From NCBI GenBank assembly GCA_963930645.1, contig OZ005654.1:35835763-35899762 (forward strand): DNA of 64,000 nt, written 5' to 3'. The notes beneath the pieces are model-generated. The model ran no database searches. It was not told where the DNA came from and saw only the letters and a program-made list of their open reading frames with translations. Source of the DNA: Salticus scenicus (lineage: Eukaryota > Arthropoda > Arachnida > Araneae > Salticidae). The number at the start of each line of letters is the position of its first letter. The stretch's first letter is position 1. The position numbers and the translations under genes are program-made. Below are positions 11,501 through 26,500 of the stretch, one piece after another.

Positions 11501-14500
11501 CCTAATTCTCTGAAATATGTTTCTGTTTGGTTTTATACTGATATTTATGCTTGCTTCAGTTTTTAATTTGTTATAATAACGAAATAAAAAAATTTAAGTA
11601 TATAACAAATTTAATAAAAAATTAACATTTTATTAAATTTAAAAATTAGCATTTGTTATTATAACAAATTTAATAACAAATTTATTATAATAACAAGTTA
11701 AAACTTATTTGTTTTAATAATAAATTAAAAACTGAAGCAGCTAAATAAGCATAAATATCCCCATAAAACCAAACAGAAACATATTTCAAAGAATTAGGAA
11801 TAATAAAAATAAAATAAATTTTCATGAAACAGCATTTTAAGGTGAATTTTAAAAGTGAAACTAAGGAAGGGACATATATAGGAATGACAAAGAGAAAAAT
11901 AAAAAGAAGAATCAAAGAACATTTTAGAGACATCAAAGACAATAAACCCACCACAATATTAACTAACACCCAACATAACAATAGATTTCATAAATTATTA
12001 AAAAAAACCTCACAAATTACAATAATCACCAATTCATACTAAATTGCGAAGCAATTGAAATTTCAGCGGAAAAAGCATCTTGTATTGTCAACAATGTGTT
12101 CCAAGTTAATATTGATGCTAAGAAGTTATTAAATATTTTAGTGAATATTTAATGTGCTGTTTTATATGCTTTTTAAAATAAGATTTTTATATTGGTTATT
12201 CTGTTGCTTAATATTTTTTTTTTTATTTTCATGTTTTACAGATCACGTACTCCTCCTTTGCTGGTTTTAAGATCTGATGAAGATAGAAAGAAATTATTAC
12301 TTGAAAAAGTGGAAAATATTTTAACTTCAGCAGTAAATATTCTCTTTTATTCTTCTGTGTCTATTATTTAAATTTTCTTTTCTTTGTTTTTGTACAATGT
12401 ATTTTTAACTTAACAGTCATGGTATTTTGATATATTGCTATTAGCAAAAGTAAAAATAATAATAAATCAAAATGTGGTACAAGAATTGAAGAAGAAGGGT
12501 GTGCACATTCAATAAAATTTTATATGTGTATGTGTGTGTGTGTCAGTCAATGAGTATCACATATTTTTGGGGTCTATATTGTTAGACCAATCATTTGTTT
12601 TCAAAACTAAAGAGAAGTAGTAATCCTATGTGTTTAAAAGAAAAAAAAAAAAAAAAAGAAAGAAAGAAAGACAGAGAGAGGCTTATTTACTAACAAAATC
12701 AACAGCACAAATCAAAGCTAGAATGGGAAAACATTTTTGTGAGGATATTATTATTTTTTAATTTGCATTATCATATCTTCATGTATGTTATGTATATATA
12801 TAAAATAATAATAATAATAATGCTTTTTCTTTTTTTACTCACAAAACATAAATACTGAAAATAAAATGGGTTGTAGTGATTATTTTTCCAATAATGTGTA
12901 ATGTTCTTCTATTTAGATTGAGTGTGAACAAAGTTCTTTAGATAGTAATGAAACAGAGGTAACTGTGGATAAAAAGAGTGTGGCTGATCAAGAGGTATCT
13001 TACATTTATATATTTATTTATTTATTTATTTAACTTAAAATTTAAACTGAATGACTCTTTTCTTTTTTCCCATACGTGTATTTTTTTTTTTTTTTTTTTT
13101 TTTAAATCTTAGAAATCTGTTACTTATTTTGATTATTGCCTCTGTTTTATTGTATCTACATTGTATAACAGAAAAAGCACATAGTTCATTACTAGTTATC
13201 TTTGTAATGTTAATAGTAATTGTGTCATTTTTAATATATGATGAAACATTTACTATTATATATATAGATTCAAAGATAAAATATGTGCAAAATTTCATCC
13301 ATTTTATTTTGTACAGAAAGTGAATATGTTTATTTTTATTTTAAATGTACAATTGTGATAAAAAAGTTTCTTGAATGCATCATTTTAAATACATGTATGG
13401 TGGACATAGACATCATCTGTAAACTTTTATCAAATATTCTTATTATAAAATTATCATTTAAAATTTATTACCATAATGCCTTCTTTTTTAAAGCACTTTT
13501 GACTGTTTTTGCAGTCATCTTCAATACTGGTAGCTTTGGTGTATGTCTTTCCCTGGTTTTTATCACTTTTGTCTTCATTACTTCTTTTCAGTTCACTTAT
13601 TATTGGTTGCCAGTCTTGAATAATAATACTATGCTCATGGTTGTTAGTTGCAAAGGGGCAGGTTAGTATTTCGATGGCTTCACATTTGAGGGCGTATGTG
13701 TGGGAGTTAGAGTTTGCGATTTTTTGGAAATTAATGTCAATCGTGTTATTGATATTAGCTCTAAAGAAGGCAATCGAAGGCTTATTAAATTTTAGGTCAG
13801 CAAGGTGTTCTTTTTTGCAATGTTTTCTTTTTCTTTTTGTCCTGCCAATATAAGTAGCATTTTTGTTGTCGATAAAATTAAAACTGATTTTATAAATGCC
13901 GGCTTTTTCATTATTGTTAACTAGATCTTTATCGTTGTGGATGCAGTGAAAAATGTTAGGGTTGGGTTTGATAGGGATGTTTATACCATGTTTTTTACTT
14001 TTATTTTTTATTTTTGTAGCAGCACTTTTACAATTTTATATAGTTTATCGATTAGAGTTTTGCTGTAACCTGTGCTTTGACCAATATTTTTATTGTAGTT
14101 GAGTTCATTCTTTAATAATTTTAGTTCAGCAGTAATATCAGATATGGGGGAGCCCATGGGGACACCTTTATTTTGTTTGTATATTTTATTATTGAAAGAG
14201 AAGTACGAGTTGTTAAGAAGTAAGTTGTTGGTCTTTATGAGGGTTTCACTGATTTTATTATCGACAAATTGTTTGAGGATTTTATTAGAAATTAACAGAT
14301 TTATTTCATAAATATCCATTGATGGGTAAAGGTCCTTAACAGTAAAACTTACCATTGTATCAAATTCAAGAATTTCAATATTACGTAATTTATGAATAAA
14401 CATTTCGGTTGAATTTAAACTTATATCTGAACTTGGAAGAAGGGATTTGTAGATATCTTTCATATAAATCTCTAACTCATAGGTGGGATCTTCAGTGTTA

Positions 14501-17500
14501 AAATATTTGTTTGAAAAGAATATGTTTTTATTTATGATAAAAATCTTTAAAAAGATATATTTATTTGTGGTTGAATGTTGAATTATTTAAAAACAAATAA
14601 ATAATTAGTAAATAAATAATAGATTAATCATGATATTTTTAAAGGAATAAATGATTGTCTGAAACGATATATTAAATTATCTAAAAAAGAAATGAGTGCT
14701 AGATAATTATGATATTGTGATCGCTTAAATCACAGAATGGTAGATTAATGTAATTTAATTATCATCAATTTTGTTCTTATTTTATTTCAATATATACAGA
14801 TGAGGTCGGAGATAGATGTATCTTTAGGATAAATTGCTTAGAATTAATGGCATTTTATTTTTTTGTTTGTTATTATTATTTTAATAATAGTTTTTTTATT
14901 AGAATCCATAAATTCTCCGAACTCAGCTGTATCAAAATGGCTGCAAGAGAAGTAAAAAAATAAGTAAACTCTTACCTCAAAATTAAAGCAGTATAGCAGA
15001 TGTGATGCATCAATTTTTTATTGACTTAAATCAACACACATTATGATAGTTAGCTCCGGAGCCATAAACCAATAGAAAAAATAGTGAATTTTGACATATT
15101 TTAATTAGTTGTACAACCAACTATATTACTGCAGTTCATAATGACTTGTCCATCCACCAAAATTTGATTAAAAAAGACGAACATTGCACCGATGAGTCTT
15201 ATATTGTTGAGGCATGGGACAATTCTCCTTATGAAATTAGAGAATGTGATTCAAGATTGATTATTCTCTAATACGAATTATTTCTTTAGTTGATGGCTAC
15301 TTTATTTAGAATCAATTAATGCATTATTTTAAATAGAAGATAGCATCAGTTCTCCAGCCAAGGAAAATGATGAGATTTTGAAACCACTTCAAATAATGTT
15401 CATTTCATTGACGTTATTAATTTTCTTCATTACTGGCCAGTTTAGTAAAATAATAAGTATGATTTTACTAATCTTTAGATCATCTTTGTAGTAAGCATAT
15501 TTCGCAGCCGATCCAATAGAAGATGTTTTAATGTCGAATCATTTTATTCTTACATAGGTTGAAAAGACTGGCCATATTTACGTATTATTTCAGGAGAGGA
15601 TTCTATTCCTCTTTCTTTGCGACTTCTACCATCCGCCGCTTCTTCGAGACTGCCAGGGGAACGCATCCCGCCGCAGCGGAGATGCCCCTATGTTAAAACT
15701 ACAAAATAGTTTTAACATGGCTTACTTTAAAATTCTGATTAGAAATACTCAGAGAAAAACGTTTCCAAAAAGCAATCATTAAATAATTTCTAAAAGAGAG
15801 TTTTAAGAAAAATAATCTGAATTAAAATGCTCAAAAAAAAAAAAAAAAAAATTAAATTAAATCAGAATTAATAATATCCAGAACTATTAAGATAGCTTAA
15901 GATTATGTGAAAAATATGTTCAAGAGAATATTTTCAGCTTCAAAGTCTAGCCATTTTCTTTTCATTTACCACCCACAGAAAATAAGAGTTCAACTTAGTG
16001 CATTCACCCCAGAGTCCCAAGGGACGCTCAAGAATTTTACCACCCCCGCATTCCAAATTTTCAAAATTCCCAGACAAACAAAATTCCGGAGGTAATCTTC
16101 CGCGGAATTTTAAATGAGCGTTACTTTGGCGTCCTTTTCAAAAAAATATAAAATTATTAAAATTAGAAGTTAAATACAAAAAAAAAATTATAAAGAATTT
16201 AATTATAGCCCTAGCAAAAATATTTTCAAAGAAAAGATTCTAGTTATAAACAGAGAATATATATATAAAAAAAATATTTAATGCGCGCTCTTTCATCTCG
16301 CGCTTCTATACGATGAGAAGAGGAGGCGAATTGGGGGAAGAACGGATGAACTGATGAGAGAAAAAGACCACTCAAACGCTTGGAGTATCAATATCGACGG
16401 AGGCCTGTGGGGGCATCTCCGCTGCGGCGGGATGCGTTCCCCTGGCAGTCTCGAAGAAGCGGCGGATGGTAGAAGTCGCAAAGAAAGAGGAATAGAATCC
16501 TCTCCTGAAATAATACGTAAATATGGCCAGTCTTTTCAACCTATGTAAGAATAAAATGATTCGACATTAAAACATCTTCTATTGGATCGGCTGCGAAATA
16601 TGCTTACTACAAAGATGATCTAAAGATTAGTAAAATCATACTTATTATTTTACTAAACTGGCCAGTAATGAAGAAAATTAATAACGTCAATGAAATGAAC
16701 ATTATTTGAAGTGGTTTCAAAATCTCATCATTTTCCTTGGCTGGAGAACTGATGCTATCTTCTATTTAAAATAATGCATTAATTGATTCTAAATAAAGTA
16801 GCCATCAACTAAAGAAATAATTCGTATTAGAGAATAATCAATCTTGAATCACATTCTCTAATTTCATAAGGAGAATTGTCCCATGCCTCAACAATATAAG
16901 ACTCATCGGTGCAATGTTCGTCTTTTTTAATCAAATTTTGGTGGATGGACAAGTCATTATGAACTGCAGTAATATAGTTGGTTGTACAACTAATTAAAAT
17001 ATGTCAAAATTCACTATTTTTTCTATTGGTTTATGGCTCCGGAGCTAACTATCATAATGTGTGTTGATTTAAGTCAATAAAAAATTGATGCATCACATCT
17101 GCTATACTGCTTTAATTTTGAGGTAAGAGTTTACTTATTTTTTTACTTCTCTTGCAGCCATTTTGATACAGCTGAGTTCGGAGAATTTATGGATTCTAAT
17201 AAAAAAACTATTATTAAAATAATAATAACAAACAAAAAAATAAAATGCCATTAATTCTAAGCAATTTATCCTAAAGATACATCTATCTCCGACCTCATCT
17301 GTATATATTGAAATAAAATAAGAACAAAATTGATGATAATTAAATTACATTAATCTACTATTCTGTGATTTAAGCGATCACAATATCATAATTATCTAGC
17401 ACTCATTTCTTTTTTAGATAATTTAATATATCGTTTCAGACAATCATTTATTCCTTTAAAAATATCATGATTAATCTATTATTTATTTACTAATTATTTA

Positions 17501-20500
17501 TTTGTTTTTAAATAATTCAACATTCAACCACAAATAAATATATCTTTTTAAAGATTTTTATCATAAATAAAAACATATTCTTTTCAAACAAATATTTTAA
17601 CATTCAGATTTGTTGACAATTTGTCTTAAGTAGGAGAATTTTTATGGTCTTTGTATTTATAACTATATAAATATTAATATTCTGCCTTAGGGGATACATC
17701 ACAGATCGTCAAGGTCAGCCAAAACCCATTTTATTCTATGGAAATTTTTTTTTTATAGAATTACACATTACGTGATGTATTTTTCAAAATTCTGTTTTCA
17801 CATTCTAAAAATTCACAACCGTTAAATTAGTGCTTATTCCCCCCCCCCCCCCCCCAAAAAAAAAAAAAAAAAAATTTAATATTGAATTTTTGAATTTAAA
17901 AATTTGAAAAATAGACTAAGTACATTTTCCCCATTTTTTAGCTGTAAAATGTGATATTAAAATAAAAAAAATCCAATTTTTAAAAGCTCATACTAATTTA
18001 ATGGTTTCGAATTTTCTGAATGTAAAAGTAGAATTTAAAAAAATACATTTGCACCGTTCCCACGGGTCAGGGAGAACCTGAAAAACCTGTAAAAGTCAGA
18101 GAATTTGAAACTAGTGGAAAAAGGCATGAAATCATTGGAGAAAAGTGCAAATATTGCTCAAAAACCTTAAAATTGATGATATAAACCTGGAAAATGCTTT
18201 TTAAGCATTCAATATATGTCGCAAGTCACGTTAGTATGTTATCTTTTATGTTACGAACTTTGTTATAATTTATGCAGTGAGCTTTTTTTTATGTCGCAAA
18301 CCAAATTTTGTTTGGGCACCCAGCAACAAATATTCCGGTCACAAATGAGGCGAGTAAAAAGTTTTCAATAATGAAGATATCAAGATTGACTATAATGGGA
18401 TTAAAAAACTCGCTAACTATAAAAATTAGAGATATGCTCTGTATTGGGAATCAATAGAGATCACTACTAATTTGAACGTTTGCAACGATAGTGACGCAAC
18501 GGGTCCAGACAAAATGTGGCACCACCTTACGGGGAAAGCTGCACAGAAATGCCGTTTTTGGAGACTCAAACACAGAAGAAGTTGCCGCCGCCAAGAGCTG
18601 GGTGCCCAGCAGCAAATATTCCAGCCACAAATGAGGCAAGTAAAAGATTTTTGCTGTCAATATAAAGTTTAAAATGCCTTGTGTTATCATCAATTTAATT
18701 TTAAAATATATCTGGAAAAGTCAGGGAATTTTATTTTTGAAATTGAGTGGGAACCCTGATTATGTTATGAGCAATTTTATGAACAAATTTCGCTGCAGAG
18801 TTACATGGGATTTGATGACCGGAGATGGGGAATATTATAAGAGAATGTGAAGCCATAAATGTAAAGAATTATGATCTAAATGTGAAGTATTCTTTCATAC
18901 TATTATAGATTACAGTGTGCTTACTAAAAATTAATTCTGTATGTTTTCTTTTTTGTATTTATTTATTCTTCTACCTAATCTTATATAATTCTACTTTCAT
19001 AAATATTATTGCAAACCAGTATATTTATGCACTAATGTTAAAGTAAAATATAGTTTTGAGTAAACTAATAATTTAGAAAAATAATAATAATAATGGTAAT
19101 AATTTTACTATAGTTGCTTCTCTTTACCTATCCCTTCCATTCATTACTCAATTATACTATTGCATTGTAATGCTAGATTTTGATCTTAAAATGTATACAG
19201 CTTCCTCTAAAAACATATTTACTTTTGCATTATTTTTTTCCTTCCTTATGTATCAAGATGCACTATAATGATGCATTGTCACTTACTTTGTTTTATTTAT
19301 TTATTTATTTATGTCATCATCATTGTTATTTTCATTTCTGTAGGAGCTTACAATGTGGTACCTTACCAGCAAATCTTCTGATAAATGCCAGTATTATGTT
19401 GAAGAACTGCTTGACTGGGTTAAACCATCTGACGTTGAAATGGGCTCCAAACTTCTTCATTTATCTCAGATTCCTGGACATGAAATTGTTACACAATTAC
19501 CCTGTGATTATACATTCAGTACTTCAGATGAAAAAAATGTGAGTTTTCCTTGTTAATCCTTTCCTTTAAAATACCTATTCCCTCTCATTATTGATGTTCA
19601 AACTTCCGAGAATTTAAAAATTAACTGAGATTTGAATTGTAATTATAATCTGATCTTGAAACATTATAAACAATTGTCATAATTAATATGTAGGTTAGGT
19701 ATAAAACCAAAGAAGGCCTATAAGAAAAACCTTATCCAGCACAAAAGTTGTTAGTTCCATACACTTTGTGAGAAGAAAAAAAAAAGTCTGATGTTATATT
19801 TTTGCAGATAGTGAAAAGAAAAAAGGGGGGGGGGGGCTAACCTTTCACACATCATTTTGCCCGGTGAAGTGCTTAAAAGTATTATCAACCTCATCTTTCT
19901 TTGTTACATAATGTGTCATACTTTACTTAACATTAATTTGGGGTTCTACTGCTCATTTTGAATGGAGATAAAAATCTTAATGCATATGAGAAGTTGAGTT
20001 TCTCTCTCCTAATAATTAAATGAAGTTCCACTTTTTTTTTTTTTCCCCTATTTCTTTACTATTGATCAATAATTGCAAATTGTCTCATAAATGATAGACA
20101 ATTGTATGTAAAGAGCATTATATAATTAATAAATACCTTTCTGGTTTCTTTAAATTAAAATATGCCTGTAGATAATCAAAATAAATTGTGCTTAAAATAT
20201 ATTGATTATTTTATTTTTAGCTTGACAGGTAACTTATTTCAATAGGTATGTTCTTTTGTATTTACTTACTTTTGTATTATTAATTCTGTATACATTTTTA
20301 TCTGTTTTTAAATATTGATTAGTGTATTGTTTTAGAACGCAGATATTCACACTTCTACAGTATCATCAATTGAGAGCCACTATCCATCTTCTGTGACAGA
20401 ATCTCTCAGTTTATTGGTTGCATCATCTTGGATGAGTGATGTTGACATACATACTGCCTGTGGTACTGTAATACCTGCTCACAAATTACTTTTGGCTATC

Positions 20501-23500
20501 AGGTGTCCACCTTTAAAACAAGTATGATTCTATTTTTATATGTTTGAAACTGAATTTATTAAATTATGACCAGTTGTATTTAACAACTCTTTTCATATTA
20601 TTATTGATGAGTAGTGTTCGTATTTAGTTTTTCAATCGTTCAAAGTTCAGTTCGGGTTATAATTTTTTGAGCCCAATATTGTGAAAAATATTTTTATGTG
20701 GATGGGAGGGGGGGGGATGTTAAACCTTCCATTTTAGCACTCACATTCTATCTAATGTTTAATATCAAGGTAATAATAATAACAGGAGACTTGGCGTTGG
20801 AATATTAAAACCCAAATAAACTACTACGTCAGAAACGGCAAAGAAAAATATTTGAGATGCATACAGCTGTTTCGGTAGCCTTAAGCATACCGTCTTCAGT
20901 GCATAAAGAATTCAGAATCTGGAGAAGTGCTCGTATATATAGGAGAGGGACCGAATTTAGTTCAACCAATAGGATTACAGGAAAGGTGAGGAGAGTGGCC
21001 AATAGGAATTTAGGAATGTTAATAATGTTTGATTGGGCCAAGTACAGACAGTTATTTGAAATAATACTTGAAAACTTGGAAAAAATAAATAAAAGAATTA
21101 TTTTTATAAGTTTAAATTTTGTAAAAAGACTCATTTTGTGTATTTGAATTTTGTGAAGGGGCCCTTTTTAAAAAGTGGAATTTTGTGGAGAGGTAGCGAA
21201 AATGCCCCAATTTTTGCCTGGATTGATCCCTGTCACCTTGATAAATATAAATACTTTGACTGTGTTTTAATAAAATTTTAATGTTGTTTCCCTTCATATT
21301 ATAACTTTGGATGTAAAATGTTTTTGGTGGGTTTTATATGTGTGTGTGTAAAAGGATAAAAAAATATTTAATAGTTGTATAAAATTCTTATTTAAAATTC
21401 ATAGTGTGAAATTAATTCTAATAATATTCTTTAAATTAATTAATTAATTAATTACCTTTTTAATAATACAAAAGCAAAATTAAATTCTCCAATTCATTCT
21501 ATGAATTATGTTATAAAATCAACTTGTCAGTTAAGTTACTTTTAATGATTATTTGAGGAAAGAGATTCTTCTTAAAAATGTTTTAAAAGAAAGAATCTTA
21601 TATTATTAAATTTAATTTCCTGTAATAATCACTCTATTCTAAAAAAATTACTAGTACTGCCTTTTTTCAATTTATCGTGTCATTTCTGCTTTCTTAGCTT
21701 ATACCACAAAAACTAGTCAACATAAAAACATGAAATTTGCCAATATTGTACAGAAATATATGTCAAAGTATTATTTTAGGATATATTTAATGTTGAATTA
21801 GGGTAAACTATTTCAGATAAAAATTTTAGATACTCAAAAACTATTCATAGAAACCTCATCAGATTTTGTTAAGATATATGTCACCTAATTCTGGTGTGCA
21901 GTATATAGCAATTTTTTATATTTATTTTGATTTGTTTATGTTTTCGTTTTAAATGATTTTTGCATTTTTTCTGATGTTTTTCTTTGCGATGTAATTTCAA
22001 GAAGATGTCAACAAAAATAAAATGCATACAAATTTTTACTGTATTTATTTGTTTTTAACATTAAAAGGAACATTTTTTCTATGTATGAATTTAAAAAATG
22101 AATAGTTAAACCTGTATGATTAAAACCTTTTGATAAAACTGACATAATAGCTTTAAAATTTTGATTTTTACTTTTTTATTATTTAAATACTAATTAATCA
22201 AATGATTGTATATGTTTTATTTTTCTTCATTTTATCATCTACAAATTAATGTGAATGCATATTTAGTTTATTTTAAATTAACTGAGTTTGTAACCAATAT
22301 AATCAAATATAAATAATTAAATGCCATTTACATTTCATCAACAATTGTATATAGTGAAATTCGGCCATGGTTTTCAATTGTTGAAAATAGTTGTCAATTG
22401 AAAAGCAATTATTTAAATGTTTGAATTATTCAATTTTTTAGAAAATTTATTTAAATAGTGTAACCAGTGAAACGGGCAAAGCCTGCTCAGTTAGTTGTCG
22501 CAAGGGTTGGTGAGTGAAGCGAGCAGGAGGCAGAAGCCCCTAGTACAGATAAATAAGCAATGATTAGAGTATTTAATGGAACAGGCATATCATTTAGATG
22601 AACAATGTTTATAAGATAGGAGAAAAAGTTATGAAGATAGAAGAGAACTTTGAAGAGAAAGATAAGAAAATTTTGATCAAGAGATGAAAGGAAGGTTTTC
22701 AGAGATAGAAAGCAAATTTAAGATAATAGAGGAACACCTTGAGAGAAAAATAGAAGAAAAATGCATGAGGGAGTTGATAATAAAATTTGAGAAGAAATTC
22801 GAAGATTGGGAAATGAATTGTTAAAGAAAATCCAGAGTCTGGAAGAAAAGTTAACATCGATGCCTCAGGAAGGTGAAAGAAAATATGAAAGAATACCGAA
22901 TCGAAAAGCAATAAAGATTCTCACATATCACAGCAAATCATCCTGGCAAGCATTCAAGACATAGTTTTCCATCATAGCTCAGGCTAACAGTTGGGACCTT
23001 ACTGCCAAGACAACTCACCTGGTAGCATCGTTACGGGGTGACGCAGCTGATACCCTGGAAACTCTTCTGTAGGAACAGTGAAATGACTTCGAGAATTTCA
23101 CCAGAGCACTGGAGCTGCATTTTGGAGGAAAATGGTCTAAAGAATACAGTTGACTCCGTTAAAGTCATGTCATAAAAAACCAGGGGAAAGTTTACAAGAA
23201 CTGGCATCAAATATTCAGAGGCTATCTCACTTAGCTTTCTCAGACTGTCACCCTAAAACTTACAATGATTTGGCCCTAGAATACTTCATCAATGCCATAC
23301 GAGATCCAGAGATTCAAAAAGCATTTAGAATCTCCACCATCAAAGATGTGGAATCAGCTTTAGTGTATGCCTTGAAGATTGAGGCTGCCCGACAAGCTGA
23401 CCTTAAAGAGATAAATAAAAATCTGGCAGATTTTACTAGGAGATTACACAGTATTGAGAGTAGGAAAGAAGTGAAGAATTTGATGATTAAATGCTGGGGC

Positions 23501-26500
23501 TGTGGAAAAGACGGGCATATCAAACGAAGCTGTCCGTTAAGACAATCTAAAGAGACTACCCAGAAGTCCTTTGAAATATGTCATCGGCAAGGAGTTTTAC
23601 ATAGAAATCCAGATGCCTTGTTGAAGGAGCCTTGCTCTGAAGTTCACAAGTACTGCTCTAGGGCCGAAAAGAGACACCAGCTGATAAAGCCAGTTGCTCG
23701 CCAAGCTACAGTTTCAGTACCATCGAAACAAGATCTGTGGAGCGGAGTGATCAAGAAGGACCAGCCCAGGTGGAAGATCCTGACATAAAGCCGAAATTTC
23801 AGTTCAAGAAGATGACCAGCAACAGACCAACATTTCTACGATTAGCTCCATCACGAAATGTTACTGGGCACTCTGGGACACTCTGCATGTGAGAAACAGC
23901 ATACTGTACAGTAGAGGTGCACAACCTGCGGCCCACTAGCCATCAATTTGCGGCCCGCGGAAGGACAGAAGATATTTTAGCACCCATTAGTCATCAGTAG
24001 GAGAGAAAAAATGAAAAAGAAAGAGAAAGAAGAAATATTTTATTTATTGCATTTGCAAAACTGGCATTTAGAAAAACTTTTTGTTGTTGTTGTTGTTGGG
24101 GTGGGTGGGGTGAGGTGGGGGGGGGATTGTTGGTTTATACACACATTTCTGTTGGAGAGCTAAGTTTTCCATTCAGTTTCTCAATAATGTAAACCCACAG
24201 TATGTTCCTTCATTTTTTATTGGAAAAATCATGGAATAATCTGTTGGTAAGTGATCTTCATCTACCTGAGAAGATTAAAAACTGAAAAATGTAACAATTA
24301 GTAAGTAAAAGCTCTCCCCCCCCCCCCCTTTTCTTTTAAAACTCTTTCTCTTATGTGTGTTTAAATTAATGATGAAGAAAGGTAAATTTATAATAGTAAT
24401 TACTTTCTATTAAAAAACTTCAAATGTGCAGTTAGTCGAACTTATTTCTGTCCAGAAACATAAAACAGAAATACAAGTCCGGTGGGTTCTTATTATTTTG
24501 TAAAACTGATAAAAACACTGACCGTGATAATGGTGGCCATCATTTATGATTTATGAAGTTGCAAATAGAAATGGGGCAGTGGCTAAAAGAATGTGTAGAT
24601 AAAACCAAGATTTTCAGTGGTTGTGCAAATACTTTGGTTACATTTGCAAAAATATAAGATATATCACAGATTTTCAGCAGTATATTCAATTGCAAATGGT
24701 AACTATTATGATAATTTAGCTGATTGCTAACGGGGACGTAACTACAGATGTTGTCAGCAGGAGGCACATTGGAGGCTGAGGCTGATTTCCTAATTTGTCT
24801 AAAGGGTCCCCTTGGTTGCTGTCATAATAGTTCAGCAACCAAATCCTCATTAAATTCATTAAAACTTTTGCAGACCATGTTCTTTCTGTTATGGCAGAAC
24901 AGGAAGGTGACACAATACATTGTTTGAAATTCCTGCGGAAAATGACAATTAAAACCCTGAGAACCTTTTTCACATAGATCTCGCCAGTGCCATCTAATAC
25001 CTCAAAGCGATATTTTCATACCCACTTACCTACACTAAAACTGCTTGTTTTGGTATCCTCTATCTGCCTTTACATTTGTGCTAGGTGTTTTTGAGAATCC
25101 CAATATAACCCTTTTTTCCCCCCCTTTCTCTGCAAAGCAATACATTTTATTTATCCTTTTTTTTTTTGTACGTTATATATATGATATATGTATTTAATTC
25201 TTTTGCTTACTATTCAATAACTTTATGATTATTATGCCTTGAGATTCGCTTGACTTGCTGATTGAAAAATTTTTATAAAAATTTTATTATATATATTTTA
25301 AGAAACACACACACATACATATATAGATATATATATGTTATACAGTGAATACATCTGCACAGTTTCATTCTTTTATATTACCTAGTCTGTGGCCCTTCAT
25401 GTCCCACTCAACAGCGAGAGTGGCCCACCAGCCAAAAAGGTTATGCACCCCTACTGTACAGAAAATGGGAGTCTGATGATGGAAGGAGTTTCAGATGGCA
25501 GATTTTACTACCAAGATAGAAGATTCCAGATGTTCTAGAGCAGCTGCACAGTAGTCCTACTGAAGGCCATTTTGGAGTGATGAAGACTCTCCAGAAAGTT
25601 TTGGAACACTTCTACTGGTGCAAGGTAAGAGAGGATGTGGAGTAATGGTGCAAGTATTGTGATGCTTGTGCAGCACGTAAAGGCCTGAAGAAATGAAGCC
25701 GAGGAAGACTACAATGGTATAATGTGGGAGCGCCATTTGAATGGATCGCACTTGACATCTTGGGTCCTTTGCTATGGATTTCCAGAGGAAATAAGTACAT
25801 CCATGTGATGGACTATTTCAACAAGTGGCCTGAGGCATACCCCATTTCCGATCAAGAGGCATGCACAGTTGCAGAGGTTCTAGTGCAGCAATGGGTGTCA
25901 AGGTATGGCACAACCGTACAGCTTCATACCAATCAAGGTATGAACTTCACCTCTGCAGTATTCAGAGGACTGTATCAGCTACTCAGTATAAACAAAACTC
26001 AAACAACACCCTTACATCAGTCAGACGGCATGGTTGAGAGGTTTAACTGCACTATCCTGAATAACCTCACTCTTCTAGTATCAAGGAACCAGCAAGATTG
26101 GGACTTGAAGTTGCTGTTGTTCCTGCTGGCTTATCGAAGTGCTGTCCATGAAACCACCGGCTATACTCCAGCTCAGATGCTGTTTGGACGCAAACTTTGT
26201 CTGCCATGTGATCTGTTTGGTTGTCCACCAGACCCGCCTTCATCGCCCGAGGAGTACATCCAAAATCTCAAGGCTTGATTTGAAGACGTACACAACATTG
26301 CTTGGGAGTGGCTTCACATGGCAATGGAGAAAATGAAGAATTGATATGACCTAAATTCTACACATCACAAATTCAAGGAAGAAGACAAAGTTTGTTGTGG
26401 AACGTCGTTCGACACAAAGAACTGTCTCCCAAGCTACAGTGTAACTGGGACGGTCCCTACACAGTCTTAAAAAGACTGAATGGCGTCGTTGTAGGAATTA

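Larger units (their letters stand above)
10000..12241. other. SLX4 intron 4
   Basis: The first kilobase holds only homopolymers (A20 then G run near 10762). The second half is the Penelope inverted pair. Confidence 0.8.
12995..19343. other. SLX4 intron 6
   Basis: Dominated by the split Penelope copy, the fold-back element and repeat family B. 17700-18050 and 18760-19343 show nothing beyond poly-C/poly-A tracts. Confidence 0.8.

Noticed and set aside
13051..13853. Several hydrophobic + strand ORFs
   Set aside because: They are the opposite strand of AT-rich intron and of the - strand Penelope remnant.
16293..16548. Two short overlapping proteins, one on each strand
   Set aside because: They lie at the inner edge of the fold-back arm, show no family resemblance, and have no start or splice context.
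24540..24973. Two - strand ORFs inside the nested TIR element
   Set aside because: No transposase or other family could be recognised; composition does not look coding.
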